In this document: positions 26,786 to 34,363 of the stretch, piece after piece
Layout of the letters: every line of letters starts with the position of its first letter
Numbering within the stretch: the first letter of the stretch is position 1
Origin: Terriglobia bacterium
Lineage (GTDB): Bacteria > Acidobacteriota > Terriglobia > Terriglobales > Acidobacteriaceae
Direction of reading: 5' to 3'
Length of the DNA stretch: 46,310 bases
Assembly: GCA_020073645.1 (NCBI GenBank)
Contig: JAIQET010000031.1
Coordinates: 1-46,310 of the forward strand
Notes under the pieces: generated by a model
Told to the model about the DNA's origin: nothing
Seen by the model: only the letters and a program-made list of their open reading frames with translations
Databases searched by the model: none
Position numbers and translations under genes: made by a program

Positions 26786-27406
26786 ATGCCGCAACTCCCG
26801 GCAAAGTCGCGCTTTGAATTCAGCGGCGGGAACCTCTGTCTGGACTTCGCCAACACGGTGGACAACCGCACCAGCGGACACAGTAAAGATCTGCTCACCA
26901 GCTACGCGGACCTGCTGCACTGGGGGCAGGAGGCGGGGGTGGTGAGTCCGAAAGGCGCCGAGCGTCTGCGGCGTTTGGCCGAGGAAGCGCCGGGACATGC
27001 TAAGTCTGCTTTGCGGTCGGCCGCGCAAACGCGGGAAGCAATTTATTCGGTGTTTGCGGCGGTGGTGGGGAGGCGCGGAGTACCCGGGGCGGCGCTGGGA
27101 TCGTTGAACACGGCACTGCAGCAAGCGTCGGAACACGCGCAGATCGTGCAGAGGAACCGGCATTTCTCCTGGGAATGGGCGCTGCCGGAGGAAAGCCTGG
27201 AGTCGGTGGTGTGGCCCGTGGCGCGAGCGGCGGCGGAGTTGCTCACTTCCGAAGACCTGGTTCTGGTGCGGGAGTGCGCAGCCGAGGACTGCGGCTGGCT
27301 GTTTCTGGACAAAACCAAGAACCATCGGCGGCGGTGGTGCGACATGAAAACCTGTGGCAACCGGGACAAGGCGAGAAGGTATTACGAGCGGACGAGGAAA
27401 GAGTAA
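26786..27406 (+). CDS. CGNR zinc-finger (ABATE-domain) transcriptional regulator
   Basis: This 206-residue protein has the ABATE domain at its N-terminus (FEFSGGNLCLDFANTVDNR, then a helical body). A C-terminal treble-clef finger follows: VRECAAEDCGWLFLD, a KNHRRRWCDMKTCGNR segment with the name-giving CGNR, and KARRYYERTRKE at the end. Family members are putative DNA-binding regulators of stress or metabolite genes. The start has no SD and only 11 bases separate it from the -10. It is divergent from an EamA exporter across a palindrome, a classic regulator-exporter arrangement. Confidence 0.9.
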   Translation: MPQLPAKSRFEFSGGNLCLDFANTVDNRTSGHSKDLLTSYADLLHWGQEAGVVSPKGAERLRRLAEEAPGHAKSALRSAAQTREAIYSVFAAVVGRRGVPGAALGSLNTALQQASEHAQIVQRNRHFSWEWALPEESLESVVWPVARAAAELLTSEDLVLVRECAAEDCGWLFLDKTKNHRRRWCDMKTCGNRDKARRYYERTRKE

Positions 27407-27499
27407 AGACCTCCGGTCTCGGCCCTAGGGACACGACTGAACAGGCTGCGTGAACGCAGAGCTTCGTATCAGGGCATGCGGGTCTTACCTGTCTGGGAT

Positions 27500-27546
27500 G
27501 TGGGGGCGGGACGCCCCCACGACAGCCGGCGGGACGCCGGCGCTAC
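27500..27546 (+). repeat. dispersed double-hairpin element, copy 3
   Basis: GTGGGGGCG-GGA-CGCCCCCAC (27500-27520), GACA, then GCCGGCG-GGA-CGCCGGC (27525-27541) and GCTAC. Compared with copy 1 the second base pair of the first stem is T:A instead of C:G, with both sides changed. It lies in the 163-bp gap between the CGNR and NAT genes. Confidence 0.85.
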
Positions 27547-27569
27547 GGCGAACCGGGTGACATTGGACA

Positions 27570-28394
27570 ATGCTTGGACCACTTCACGAGGACCTCGTCG
27601 AGCGATACTTACGCGCTCTGGGAGTTCCAAGACGGGAGCCCAGTGCGGAGGCCCTCGCGGAACTAGTGGCGGCGCACGTGATGCGGGTGCCGTTCGAAAA
27701 CATTTCCAAGCTTTACCGTAAAAACCGCCTGGGGTTGACGGGCCTGCCTGGCATTGAGCGGTTTCTGGAGGGTATTGAGCAATACCATTTCGGAGGGACG
27801 TGCTACTCCAACAACTTTCATTTCTATACCCTGTTGGCGAGCCTGGGGTATGGGGTGAAATTGTGCGGGGCGGATATGAGCAACCCCGACGTCCACATGG
27901 TGATCATGGTTGAGGTGGACGGACGGGAGTATCTGGTGGACGGCGGGTATGCTGCGCCGTTCCTGTCGCCGCTTCCGCGTGATTTAGCGGAAGACTACGT
28001 CATCGCGCTGGGCCGGGACCGATATGTGCTGAAACCTCAAGACGCAGCTGGATGCTCGCGCCTGGAGATGTACAGAGATGGGGCGGTGAAGCACAGCTAT
28101 TTGGCCAAGCCGATGCCGAGGAAGATTGAAGAATTCGGCAGGGTCATCGCGAACTCCTTCCGGGCAAGCGCTACTTTCCTGAATGCGTTGTTGCTGGCGC
28201 GGTTCTATCGCGATCGGTCGGTGGTGATCCACAATCTGGCTGTCATCGAATCGCGAGGGAATGAAGCGACCATTCGCTCCCTGGGCAGCCGCGAGGAACT
28301 CGCCGGGGAAGTTGAACGACAGTTCGGCATCCCGCGAGAGGTTGTAGGCGAGGCTGTTTCTGAGCTCCACGATCTCGTGGACGCCTGGGGTTAG
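27570..28394 (+). CDS. nat: arylamine N-acetyltransferase
   Basis: This 274-residue enzyme transfers an acetyl group from acetyl-CoA to arylamines or hydrazines. The catalytic triad can be placed: cysteine 78 in HFGGTCYSNN, histidine 109 in NPDVHMVIMV and aspartate 124 in YLVDGGYAAPF. The N-terminal helical domain has VPFENISKLYRK, the usual VPFEN signature. Length and spacing match prokaryotic NATs. The start ATG 27570 lacks a good SD. The ~215-bp gap after it (to 28609) contains a CCCGCTGC/GCAGCGGG hairpin without a T-run and a lone TTGACT; no gene is seen there. Confidence 0.93.
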   Translation: MLGPLHEDLVERYLRALGVPRREPSAEALAELVAAHVMRVPFENISKLYRKNRLGLTGLPGIERFLEGIEQYHFGGTCYSNNFHFYTLLASLGYGVKLCGADMSNPDVHMVIMVEVDGREYLVDGGYAAPFLSPLPRDLAEDYVIALGRDRYVLKPQDAAGCSRLEMYRDGAVKHSYLAKPMPRKIEEFGRVIANSFRASATFLNALLLARFYRDRSVVIHNLAVIESRGNEATIRSLGSREELAGEVERQFGIPREVVGEAVSELHDLVDAWG

Positions 28395-28422
28395 TTTTCC
28401 TGTTCGTCAATCAAGCGTTCTG

Positions 28423-28443
28423 CCCGCTGCAAAACGCAGCGGG
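28423..28443. repeat. hairpin CCCGCTGC/GCAGCGGG after the NAT gene
   Basis: An 8-bp perfect stem with loop AAAAC lies 28 bases after the NAT stop. It lacks a T-run in either direction, so it is not a standard terminator. The GCAGCG arm recalls the palindrome at 25520-25537. Confidence 0.45.
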
Positions 28444-28609
28444 TACCTGCAGAATGCAAGGGTTGACTACGTCTCTTCGTGCTGACCCATTCTTCTAACT
28501 CCTTTGCCAGCAGCAGAATTGCTGCCTGCCCGGTTTTGTCCTCCACGTGCACTTAACACGGGCGGAAGCAGGTGCGATAGAAGCGCGGTCGCACATGCGA
28601 GGAGGTCTC

Positions 28610-29272
28610 ATGTCGATCCTATTTGTCCTGCTGATGTTTCTGTTGATCATGAGCATCAGCTATTTTCGCGGAGCCAAAGTGCAACCGGCCGCGAAGCCGG
28701 GACTGCGGGCTGGCCCGCAGGCGCCACGGATGGAGCGCGAGTACGGCTTCGCAATACCGCAGGATTATTGCTTCCATCCCGGACACACCTGGGTGGTGAA
28801 GGAAGCTCCGGAAAATGCGCGGGTGGGGCTGGACAACTTTGCCACGAATCTGCTGGGGAAGATTGACCGCATCGAAGTGATCGGTCCGAACCGCTGGGTT
28901 CGCCAGGGACAGAAGCTGATGACGGTGCACGGCGGCGGCGCGGTGCTCGATCTGCTTTCGCCGGTCGAGGGCGTGGTCACGGCGATCAACCAGGACGCGG
29001 TGCAGGATCCCAGCCTGATTACTCGTGATCCCTACAAGGACGGTTGGATCGCGATGGTGAAGTCGCCGGACCTGGCAATCAATCAGAAGAACCTGGTGCA
29101 GGGTCTTATGGTGGCGCCATGGATGCAGAACAACGTGACCCGGCTGAACGGCATGCTGGCGCAGCTTTCGCCGGCCCTGGCGCAGGACGGTGGACTGCCC
29201 ATCGGCGGGCTGCTGGCGCGGGTTACGCCTGAGTTGCGGCAGAAACTGGTGAAGGAGTTCTTCCTGTCGTAG
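28610..29272 (+). CDS. membrane-anchored GcvH-like protein lacking the lipoyl lysine
   Basis: SD AGGAGGT precedes ATG 28610; the protein has 220 residues. Residues 2-20 form one membrane helix (SILFVLLMFLLIMSISYF) followed by basic residues, so the rest should face the cytoplasm. Residues about 42-160 align without gaps to the glycine-cleavage H protein: FHPGHTWV, LLGKIDRIEV, SPVEGVVTAINQ and DPYKDGWIAMVK. The ESVKA motif that holds lipoyl-lysine reads HGGGA (107-111), with G110 where the lysine should be, so it cannot carry lipoate at this site. The C-terminal ~60 residues (MLAQLSP..., LLARVTPELRQKLVKEF) are an extra helical tail. It heads a three-gene operon with a ferredoxin and an NrfD-type subunit. 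Confidence 0.85.
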   Translation: MSILFVLLMFLLIMSISYFRGAKVQPAAKPGLRAGPQAPRMEREYGFAIPQDYCFHPGHTWVVKEAPENARVGLDNFATNLLGKIDRIEVIGPNRWVRQGQKLMTVHGGGAVLDLLSPVEGVVTAINQDAVQDPSLITRDPYKDGWIAMVKSPDLAINQKNLVQGLMVAPWMQNNVTRLNGMLAQLSPALAQDGGLPIGGLLARVTPELRQKLVKEFFLS

Positions 29273-29303
29273 CCGGTACCGAGGCACAGGAGAGGAGAAG
29301 ACC

Positions 29304-30080
29304 ATGGAAACGACGAAAGCCATCCTGGTAGATATCACGAAGTGCATCGGGTGCCGGAGTTGCGAGCAAGCCTGCAAGGAAGTGCACGGGTTCCCGATGG
29401 AGACCGAGGCCAAGCTTTCGGTGACGGCGTTGACGGTCATCGAGGAGCGCGGCGACAGGTTCGTGCGGCGGATGTGCATGCACTGCCAGGATCCGGCGTG
29501 CGCGTCGGCCTGCCTGGTGGGGGCGCTGAAGAAGACCGCGGCCGGGCCGGTTACCTACGATGCCTCGAAGTGCATCGGCTGCCGGTATTGCCTGGTGGCG
29601 TGCCCGTTCAGCGTACCGCGCTATGAGTGGGCGAAGCTGGTGCCATACGTCAAGAAGTGCGACATGTGCGCGGAGCGCCAGGCCAAGGGGCAGCAGCCGG
29701 CGTGCGTGGAAGCCTGTCCGACGGGCGCTTCGATCGTGGGAAGTCGCGAGGAGATTCTGGAAGAAGCGCAGCGGCGCATTCTGACCGACTCCAAATACGT
29801 GAAACACATCTACGGCAGCGAAGAAGCCGGGGGAACTTCGGTGTTCTTCATCTCCGATGTGCCGTTCGAGAAGTTGGGCTTCGTAGCGGCGCCGCGTCAG
29901 CCACTGCCTACGTTGACAGCCAACGCGCTGGGGGACACGCCCACGGTGATCCTGATGGGCGGTGCGCTGCTCTCGGGGTTGTATTGGATCACGCAACGCC
30001 GCGCGGAAGTGGCGATGGCGGAGGCGCAGGAAAAGTCGGCGGCCGCGCAGGCGGGGCCGATGGACAAGGAAAGGAGCTGA
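29304..30080 (+). CDS. HybA-like ferredoxin with four [4Fe-4S] clusters and C-terminal membrane anchor
   Basis: This 258-residue electron-transfer subunit has four cysteine sets of the DmsB/HybA/NrfC type: CIGCRSCEQAC, CMHCQDPACASAC, CIGCRYCLVAC and CDMCAERQ with PACVEACPTGA. A membrane helix sits at about residues 215-235 (TVILMGGALLSGLYWITQ). Unlike E. coli HybA, the N-terminus METTKAILVDITKC has no Tat signal, so the ferredoxin domain is predicted to stay in the cytoplasm. SD AGGAG is well placed. It follows the GcvH-like gene by 31 bp and precedes the NrfD-type gene by three bases. No hydrogenase or other catalytic subunit lies in the cluster. Confidence 0.92.
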   Translation: METTKAILVDITKCIGCRSCEQACKEVHGFPMETEAKLSVTALTVIEERGDRFVRRMCMHCQDPACASACLVGALKKTAAGPVTYDASKCIGCRYCLVACPFSVPRYEWAKLVPYVKKCDMCAERQAKGQQPACVEACPTGASIVGSREEILEEAQRRILTDSKYVKHIYGSEEAGGTSVFFISDVPFEKLGFVAAPRQPLPTLTANALGDTPTVILMGGALLSGLYWITQRRAEVAMAEAQEKSAAAQAGPMDKERS

Positions 30081-30083
30081 GCC

Positions 30084-31256
30084 ATGACAACTACCCGGTT
30101 TCCAAGAATCACTTTGTGGCGTGTGATTGTGGGCTCGATTTTCGCGGCAGGTCTCTATGCCACGTATGCGCGGTTCGCTCTCGGCTTTGCCCAGTCCACG
30201 CACCTTACCGATCCGCAGCCCTGGGGGCTGTGGGTGGGATTGGGAACGCTCTGCGGGGTCGGGCTGTCGGCGGGTGGATTTGCCATTGCGGCAGCCGTTT
30301 ACCTGCTGGGCTTTGAGCGGTACCGGCCGGTGTTGCGAGCTTCGGTGCTGATCTCGTTCCTGGGGTACTCGACCGTAATTGCCGGCATGATGTACGAACT
30401 CGGGCTGCCGTGGAGAATCTGGCATCCCATTGTGATGTGGAACCGCAGCTCGGTGCTGTTTGAAGTGTCGTGGTGCGTGATGCTGTACACCACGGTGCTG
30501 GCGCTGGAATTTTCACCGGCATTGGTGGAGAAGATCCCGTGGGTACGGGTTCGTCAGTTCTACCTGAAATGGCATCACGAAATTCTGATTGGCCTGGTGA
30601 TGGCGGGCACGCTGCTCTCGTCCATGCACCAATCCTTCCTGGGCGGACTCTACCTGATCACCAAAGGCAAACTGCATCCGCTCTGGTACAGCCCGTACCT
30701 GACCACGGAGTTTTACCTGTCGGCGATTCCGGCGGGGTTGGCAGTGACCATCATGGCGCTGTACCTGTGCGTACGTTCGTTGAACGTGCGCATTGATGTG
30801 AGCATCCTGAGCGACGTGAGCCGGGTGATGGCGCCTTTGCTGGCGTTGTGGGGCCTGTTCCGGGTGGTGGACCTGGTCACCCATGACGCTACGCCGTACC
30901 TGTTCATGTGGCGGGAGGAGACGCTTTCCTTCTGGCTGGAGATCGGGCTGTTCGTAATCGCACCGGTCGTGCTGCTAAGTCGCGACAAGGTGCGGAACAA
31001 CCCGCAATACCTGTACTGGACCTGCGCCCTGGTCGTGATGGGATTCATGGCTAACCGGCTGAACGTATCCATCACCGGGCTGCAGGCCAGTGCAGGGGTG
31101 TACTACGTGCCCAAGTGGACGGAGTTCGCCGCGACCCTGGCAGTAGTGACCGCCGCAGTCATGGCGTTCCGTTATGCCGTACTCTACCTGGACATTTTGC
31201 CCAAGAACCCGCCGCAGAAGAGGTGGATGGTTTCGAGCGCTGCGGCGGAAGCGTAG
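30084..31256 (+). CDS. NrfD/HybB-type quinone-interacting membrane subunit
   Basis: The protein (390 aa, eight to ten membrane helices) matches the polysulfide reductase NrfD/HybB family. Recognisable parts are WRVIVGSIFAAGLYATYARFA, GLWVGLGTLCGVGLSAGGFAIAA, PWRIWHPIVMWNRSSVLFEVSWCV, HQSFLGGLYLI and the C-terminal GVYYVPKWTEFAATLAVVTA. Family members exchange electrons with (mena)quinone and anchor iron-sulfur partners. Here it should pair with the preceding ferredoxin. A strong terminator 20 bases after the stop ends the operon. Confidence 0.92.
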   Translation: MTTTRFPRITLWRVIVGSIFAAGLYATYARFALGFAQSTHLTDPQPWGLWVGLGTLCGVGLSAGGFAIAAAVYLLGFERYRPVLRASVLISFLGYSTVIAGMMYELGLPWRIWHPIVMWNRSSVLFEVSWCVMLYTTVLALEFSPALVEKIPWVRVRQFYLKWHHEILIGLVMAGTLLSSMHQSFLGGLYLITKGKLHPLWYSPYLTTEFYLSAIPAGLAVTIMALYLCVRSLNVRIDVSILSDVSRVMAPLLALWGLFRVVDLVTHDATPYLFMWREETLSFWLEIGLFVIAPVVLLSRDKVRNNPQYLYWTCALVVMGFMANRLNVSITGLQASAGVYYVPKWTEFAATLAVVTAAVMAFRYAVLYLDILPKNPPQKRWMVSSAAAEA

Positions 31257-31275
31257 ACCTCCTGAACTTTCAATC

Positions 31276-31303
31276 CCCGGGAGCCAGAAGCTCCCGGGTT
31301 TTT
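31276..31303 (+). terminator. rho-independent terminator of the GcvH-like/HybA/NrfD operon
   Basis: CCCGGGAGC (31276-31284), loop CAGAA, GCTCCCGGG (31290-31298), then five T. A perfect 9-bp GC-rich stem 20 bases after the NrfD stop. The minus strand has no T-run, so it serves only the plus-strand operon. Confidence 0.93.
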
Positions 31304-31311
31304 CGTGTTGG

Positions 31312-31995
31312 TCAATTGAGGTCGGGGAGAGTAACCGTTTTGAATCCGCCGGCGAGATCGCTCACCACTACAATGGTCCGATTTTGCCCGGCGTTGAAAG
31401 TCAGCGGGCCACTGTCGACGTATTCGAAGGTGGTACCGGCGATGGTGACAAAGATCTCGTAGGTTCCGGCCGCCGGAGATTGGTAACTGGACGCGGACCC
31501 GAGAGCCAGGTTGCTGACGGTAGGTGGATTGCCGGGGGGAGTGGATCCCGGGGTAAGGACATAAATATCCACGTCCCCTGCGCCAGCTCCGGCATTCACA
31601 AAACGCAACTTGATGTTGCCCGAACTGGGAGCCGTGTTGTCGTCCGCCAAGAGCACGGGGGTGATGGCGGACGCAAAATTGTCGGTAATGAGTGTGTAAT
31701 TGGTACCACTATTGAGAGTAATGGTCTCGTCGATAACGTGGGTGGTGGAGCCCGTGGGCTCAACCTGAAGGTGGCGTGACCCGGAGCTGACGGATGTGTA
31801 ATTGGTGGGAGCCGCATAACCCACGCCGCTGGCGATCGTCTTGCCATCAATCAAGACGTCCACAGCGGTCTCGTCGGGCGACGCTTGCAGTACCCTGAGC
31901 TGGGTGTGGTTGCCACCGCCACTGCAGCCGATTGCGATAAAGATCGTGGATAGGATCAAGAATCCCGCACCGAATCGAAGAACCTTACTCACCAT
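31312..31995 (-). CDS. DUF4397 lipoprotein
   Basis: The protein (227 aa) has a lipoprotein signal (FLILSTIFIAIGC, lipid cysteine at 24) and then two DUF4397 beta-sandwich units: LRVLQASPDETAVDVLIDGKTIASGVGY and LRFVNAGAGAGDVDIYVLTPGST, each ending in a strand-rich part. The second ends GPLTFNAGQNRTIVVVSDLAGG. DUF4397 proteins are secreted or surface-attached with unknown function. SD GGTGAGGG precedes the ATG. The following 262 bp up to ruvX contain no recognised gene or clear promoter. Confidence 0.9.
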   Translation of the reverse strand: MVSKVLRFGAGFLILSTIFIAIGCSGGGNHTQLRVLQASPDETAVDVLIDGKTIASGVGYAAPTNYTSVSSGSRHLQVEPTGSTTHVIDETITLNSGTNYTLITDNFASAITPVLLADDNTAPSSGNIKLRFVNAGAGAGDVDIYVLTPGSTPPGNPPTVSNLALGSASSYQSPAAGTYEIFVTIAGTTFEYVDSGPLTFNAGQNRTIVVVSDLAGGFKTVTLPDLN

Positions 31996-32257
31996 CCCTC
32001 ACCTCTCCTGTGTCTGGATTGCCATAAAGCCGGTTGTCAGGTCTGCGCAGAGCGACCCTGGGGTGCCGATCGCAGGTTGGGCAGCAGTTTTCTTTCCAGT
32101 GGAATGAGCATGTCCATCTAAACACTTGTTCCTGTGAAGTTGTGTAAAGAGTTCGTCAAGATGGGTAAAGGCTTGTGTCACAGAATATGGATGCTTTGGG
32201 CCAGGCGGTGTGTTGCTTTCTGTTTCAGCGCCGGGCCAGAGGGGCAATGCCTGGGGA

Positions 32258-32716
32258 TTACCGGACCCTACGACTCTCCATCCAGCTCTGCAGGATCAGC
32301 GTGGCCGCGAGGCGGTCGACTACCTCACCGCGGCGCTTGATGGAGAGCTCGGTCTCACGCAGAAGGCGGTTGGCTTGAGCGGAGGTCAGGCGCTCGTCCC
32401 AGAGGTGGACAGGTAACTGAAAACGCTGGCGCAGCGCTTCGGCGAAAGCTTGCATTTTCTCCGCCTGGATGCCTTCGGCCCCGCTCATACGGAGGGGGTA
32501 GCCCACGACAACTTCAGCAACCTGATAATGGCGGATGATCCGCTCCAGTTGCTCAAAGTCCAGCCGCTTGTTCTTGCGGCGGATGGTTTCGAGACCCTGG
32601 GCGGTGATGCCGAGCGGGTCGGAAACGGCCATCCCGATGGTCTTGGAACCGACATCCAAGCCCAGGATTCGTGGGTGCAATGGCGGTTCGGCAGCATCGG
32701 TTGAATGGGAAGGCAC
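32258..32716 (-). CDS. ruvX: Holliday-junction resolvase-like RuvX/YqgF
   Basis: This 152-residue protein has the RNase H-like fold of YqgF, implicated in pre-16S rRNA 5' processing and possibly junction resolution. Key parts are ILGLDVGSKTIGMAVSD (D21), VVVGYPLRMSG, HLWDERLTSAQA and VDRLAATLILQSW. It starts at GTG with a 15-residue polar extension relative to the usual start. The extension is supported by a perfect TATAAT whose end is six bases before the GTG, which would make the mRNA leaderless. It is divergent from the AI-2E transporter (52 bp). Confidence 0.93.
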   Translation of the reverse strand: MPSHSTDAAEPPLHPRILGLDVGSKTIGMAVSDPLGITAQGLETIRRKNKRLDFEQLERIIRHYQVAEVVVGYPLRMSGAEGIQAEKMQAFAEALRQRFQLPVHLWDERLTSAQANRLLRETELSIKRRGEVVDRLAATLILQSWMESRRVR

Positions 32717-32722
32717 GTGGGG

Positions 32723-32728
32723 ATTATA
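32723..32728 (-). promoter_or_regulatory. -10 box of ruvX immediately upstream of the start
   Basis: Minus-strand TATAAT, six bases before GTG 32716. The start of transcription is expected at or next to the G of the GTG. No SD is present. Confidence 0.55.
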
Positions 32729-32768
32729 TGTCGAGCGCGAAAACCGCGAATTAGACTACGATATCGCC

Positions 32769-33848
32769 ATGGCGATCGATGAAGTCCAGGTGCGCACCGC
32801 GCAACCCGCAGCAGCGGCAGGGCCTCAGCCTGAGGCGCGCGGACGTCACTGGGCTTTTACCACAATAGGGATAGCGGTCATTCTTGGCCTCTGCTACTGG
32901 GGCGAGCTGGTGCTGTCGGTCATGCTGGTCTCGGTACTGCTGGCATTCATTCTCGCGCCTGTGGTCGAGCTGCTTATGCGGGTGCGCCTGCCGCGGGGCA
33001 TCGCCGCGGCGATTGCGGTGCTGCTGTTGGTTTCGGTGGTGATCGGCGTCATCTACTACTCGTACAACCAGGCCACGGTACTGTTGCAGGACCTGCCCAA
33101 GTACGCGAGCAAGATTCGCGAGGAGATGATGAGCTTCCGCAAGCAGGCAGAAACTCTGGAAGTGTTGAACTCCCCGCAGGAGAAGGGCGTCCTCAATGTC
33201 CGTGCGACCACGAACTGGACGGACATCCTGACCCGGGGCTTCGGTTCTGTGAGCCAGGCGATCCTAGCGGCATCGTTCGTGCCCTTTCTGGTGTATTTCA
33301 TGCTGACCTGGCAGCAGCATGTGCGCTCGGCCACGGTCATGCTTTTTTCGCTGGAGCACCGCCATACGGCGTACGTCACGCTGGGATTGATTTCGGCGAT
33401 GATACGCAGCTTCATGGTGGGGAACATGCTGATTGGCCTGTTCATCGGGGCGGTGAGCACGCTGGTGTTCTGGGCGCTGCACGTGCCTTTCTTCTACTTC
33501 GTGGGCTTCATCAGCGGGTTCCTGAGCCTGGTTCCGTATATGGGGGTGTTGCTGGCCATGACGCCCCCCATTTTCGTGGGCATCGGCCATATCTCGTCGC
33601 AAGAGGTGTTCTACATCGTGTTGACGGTAGTGGGACTACATCTGACCGCCATGAACGTCCTCTATCCGAAATTTTTGGGCAACCGGCTGCAGCTGAATCC
33701 GTTAGCGGTGACTATGTCGGCCCTGCTCTGGGCCTGGTTGTGGGGAGCGATGGGGCTGCTTCTGGCCATCCCCATTACGGCGGCGATGAAGATTGTGTTT
33801 GACCACGTGGATTCGCTGAAGCGGTATGGGGCGTGGCTGGGGGAGTGA
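32769..33848 (+). CDS. AI-2E/PerM-family transporter
   Basis: This 359-residue membrane protein has about eight helices and the central soluble segment of the AI-2E transporter family (YNQATVLLQDLPKYASKIREEM). Typical late motifs are ISGFLSLVPYMGVLLAMTPP, LYPKFLGNRLQLNPLAVTMSALLWAWLWGAMGLLLAIPI and AMKIVFDH. E. coli TqsA is linked to AI-2 export; most relatives have unknown substrates. ATG 32769 is chosen because it precedes the first helix at the normal distance; the longer frame (from 32535) is antisense to ruvX. TAGACT (32752-32757) is a possible -10, 11 bases before the start. A heptamer array starts two bases after the stop. Confidence 0.9.
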   Translation: MAIDEVQVRTAQPAAAAGPQPEARGRHWAFTTIGIAVILGLCYWGELVLSVMLVSVLLAFILAPVVELLMRVRLPRGIAAAIAVLLLVSVVIGVIYYSYNQATVLLQDLPKYASKIREEMMSFRKQAETLEVLNSPQEKGVLNVRATTNWTDILTRGFGSVSQAILAASFVPFLVYFMLTWQQHVRSATVMLFSLEHRHTAYVTLGLISAMIRSFMVGNMLIGLFIGAVSTLVFWALHVPFFYFVGFISGFLSLVPYMGVLLAMTPPIFVGIGHISSQEVFYIVLTVVGLHLTAMNVLYPKFLGNRLQLNPLAVTMSALLWAWLWGAMGLLLAIPITAAMKIVFDHVDSLKRYGAWLGE

Positions 33849-33850
33849 AG

Positions 33851-33885
33851 CGGACCTCGGACGTCAGACTTCAGGCGTCAGACCT
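33851..33885 (-). repeat. heptamer array, RGGTCTG type, five units, minus orientation
   Basis: Read on the minus strand: AGGTCTG, ACGCCTG, AAGTCTG, ACGTCCG, AGGTCCG, exact 7-bp register. It fills the gap between the AI-2E transporter stop and the stop of the four-helix-bundle gene. Confidence 0.85.
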
Positions 33886-34256
33886 TAAGCGGCCTCGGCG
33901 GAGGTCTTCAGAGACTGAATCAAGGCATTCAGCATCCTGCCCACTTCTCCAGACCGAGTTATCAACTGCTCACTCGCAGCCGAGTCCAGATACGCCAACT
34001 CCTTCGCAATGAGGATCTGGGTTTCCAGTTCAAGAAGAGAACCTCTGGCATGGCAGAAGAACAAAGATCGATCCCGATCGGTCGACCGTCCTTTTCCCTC
34101 GGCGATGTTGCTCGGAACGGAAACAGCGGCGCGCCTCAACTGGCTGGTTGGGCCATACATCTCTTTCTTGGGAAACCTATGCGAGTGCTGGTACACCGCA
34201 ACCACCAACTCCATCGCCTTCTGCCACACCCTCAAATCTCGATACGACATGCTCAT
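33885..34256 (-). CDS. four-helix-bundle protein (23S rRNA intervening-sequence family)
   Basis: The 123-residue protein is all helical. The signature of the family (TIGR02436) is at the N-terminus: YRDLRVWQKAMELVVAVY, then FPKKEMYGPTSQLRRAAVSVPSNIAEGKGRST and a leucine-rich helix ending RMLNALIQSL. Members were first seen inside 23S rRNA genes of spirochetes, but in many bacteria they are free-standing genes of unknown role that are frequent in variable intergenic spots. SD GAGG is present. Arrays of related 7-bp repeats flank it in opposite orientation. Confidence 0.92.
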   Translation of the reverse strand: MSMSYRDLRVWQKAMELVVAVYQHSHRFPKKEMYGPTSQLRRAAVSVPSNIAEGKGRSTDRDRSLFFCHARGSLLELETQILIAKELAYLDSAASEQLITRSGEVGRMLNALIQSLKTSAEAA

Positions 34257-34363
34257 AACGGACCTCTATCCCAGGACAGATGTTCCGGTCCGGCAGGCAG
34301 GCTAAGCAAGTGCAGTCGTCACACCCTCACGGAAAAGGTAGGACGCAAACCGGCCGAGATCCG

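Noticed and set aside
28423..28443. hairpin after NAT as terminator
   Set aside because: Perfect stem but no T-run on either strand; reported only as a hairpin repeat.
29223..30425. 400-codon open frame on the minus strand opposite the ferredoxin/NrfD genes
   Set aside because: Arg/His/Pro-rich shadow typical of the complementary strand of GC-rich genes.
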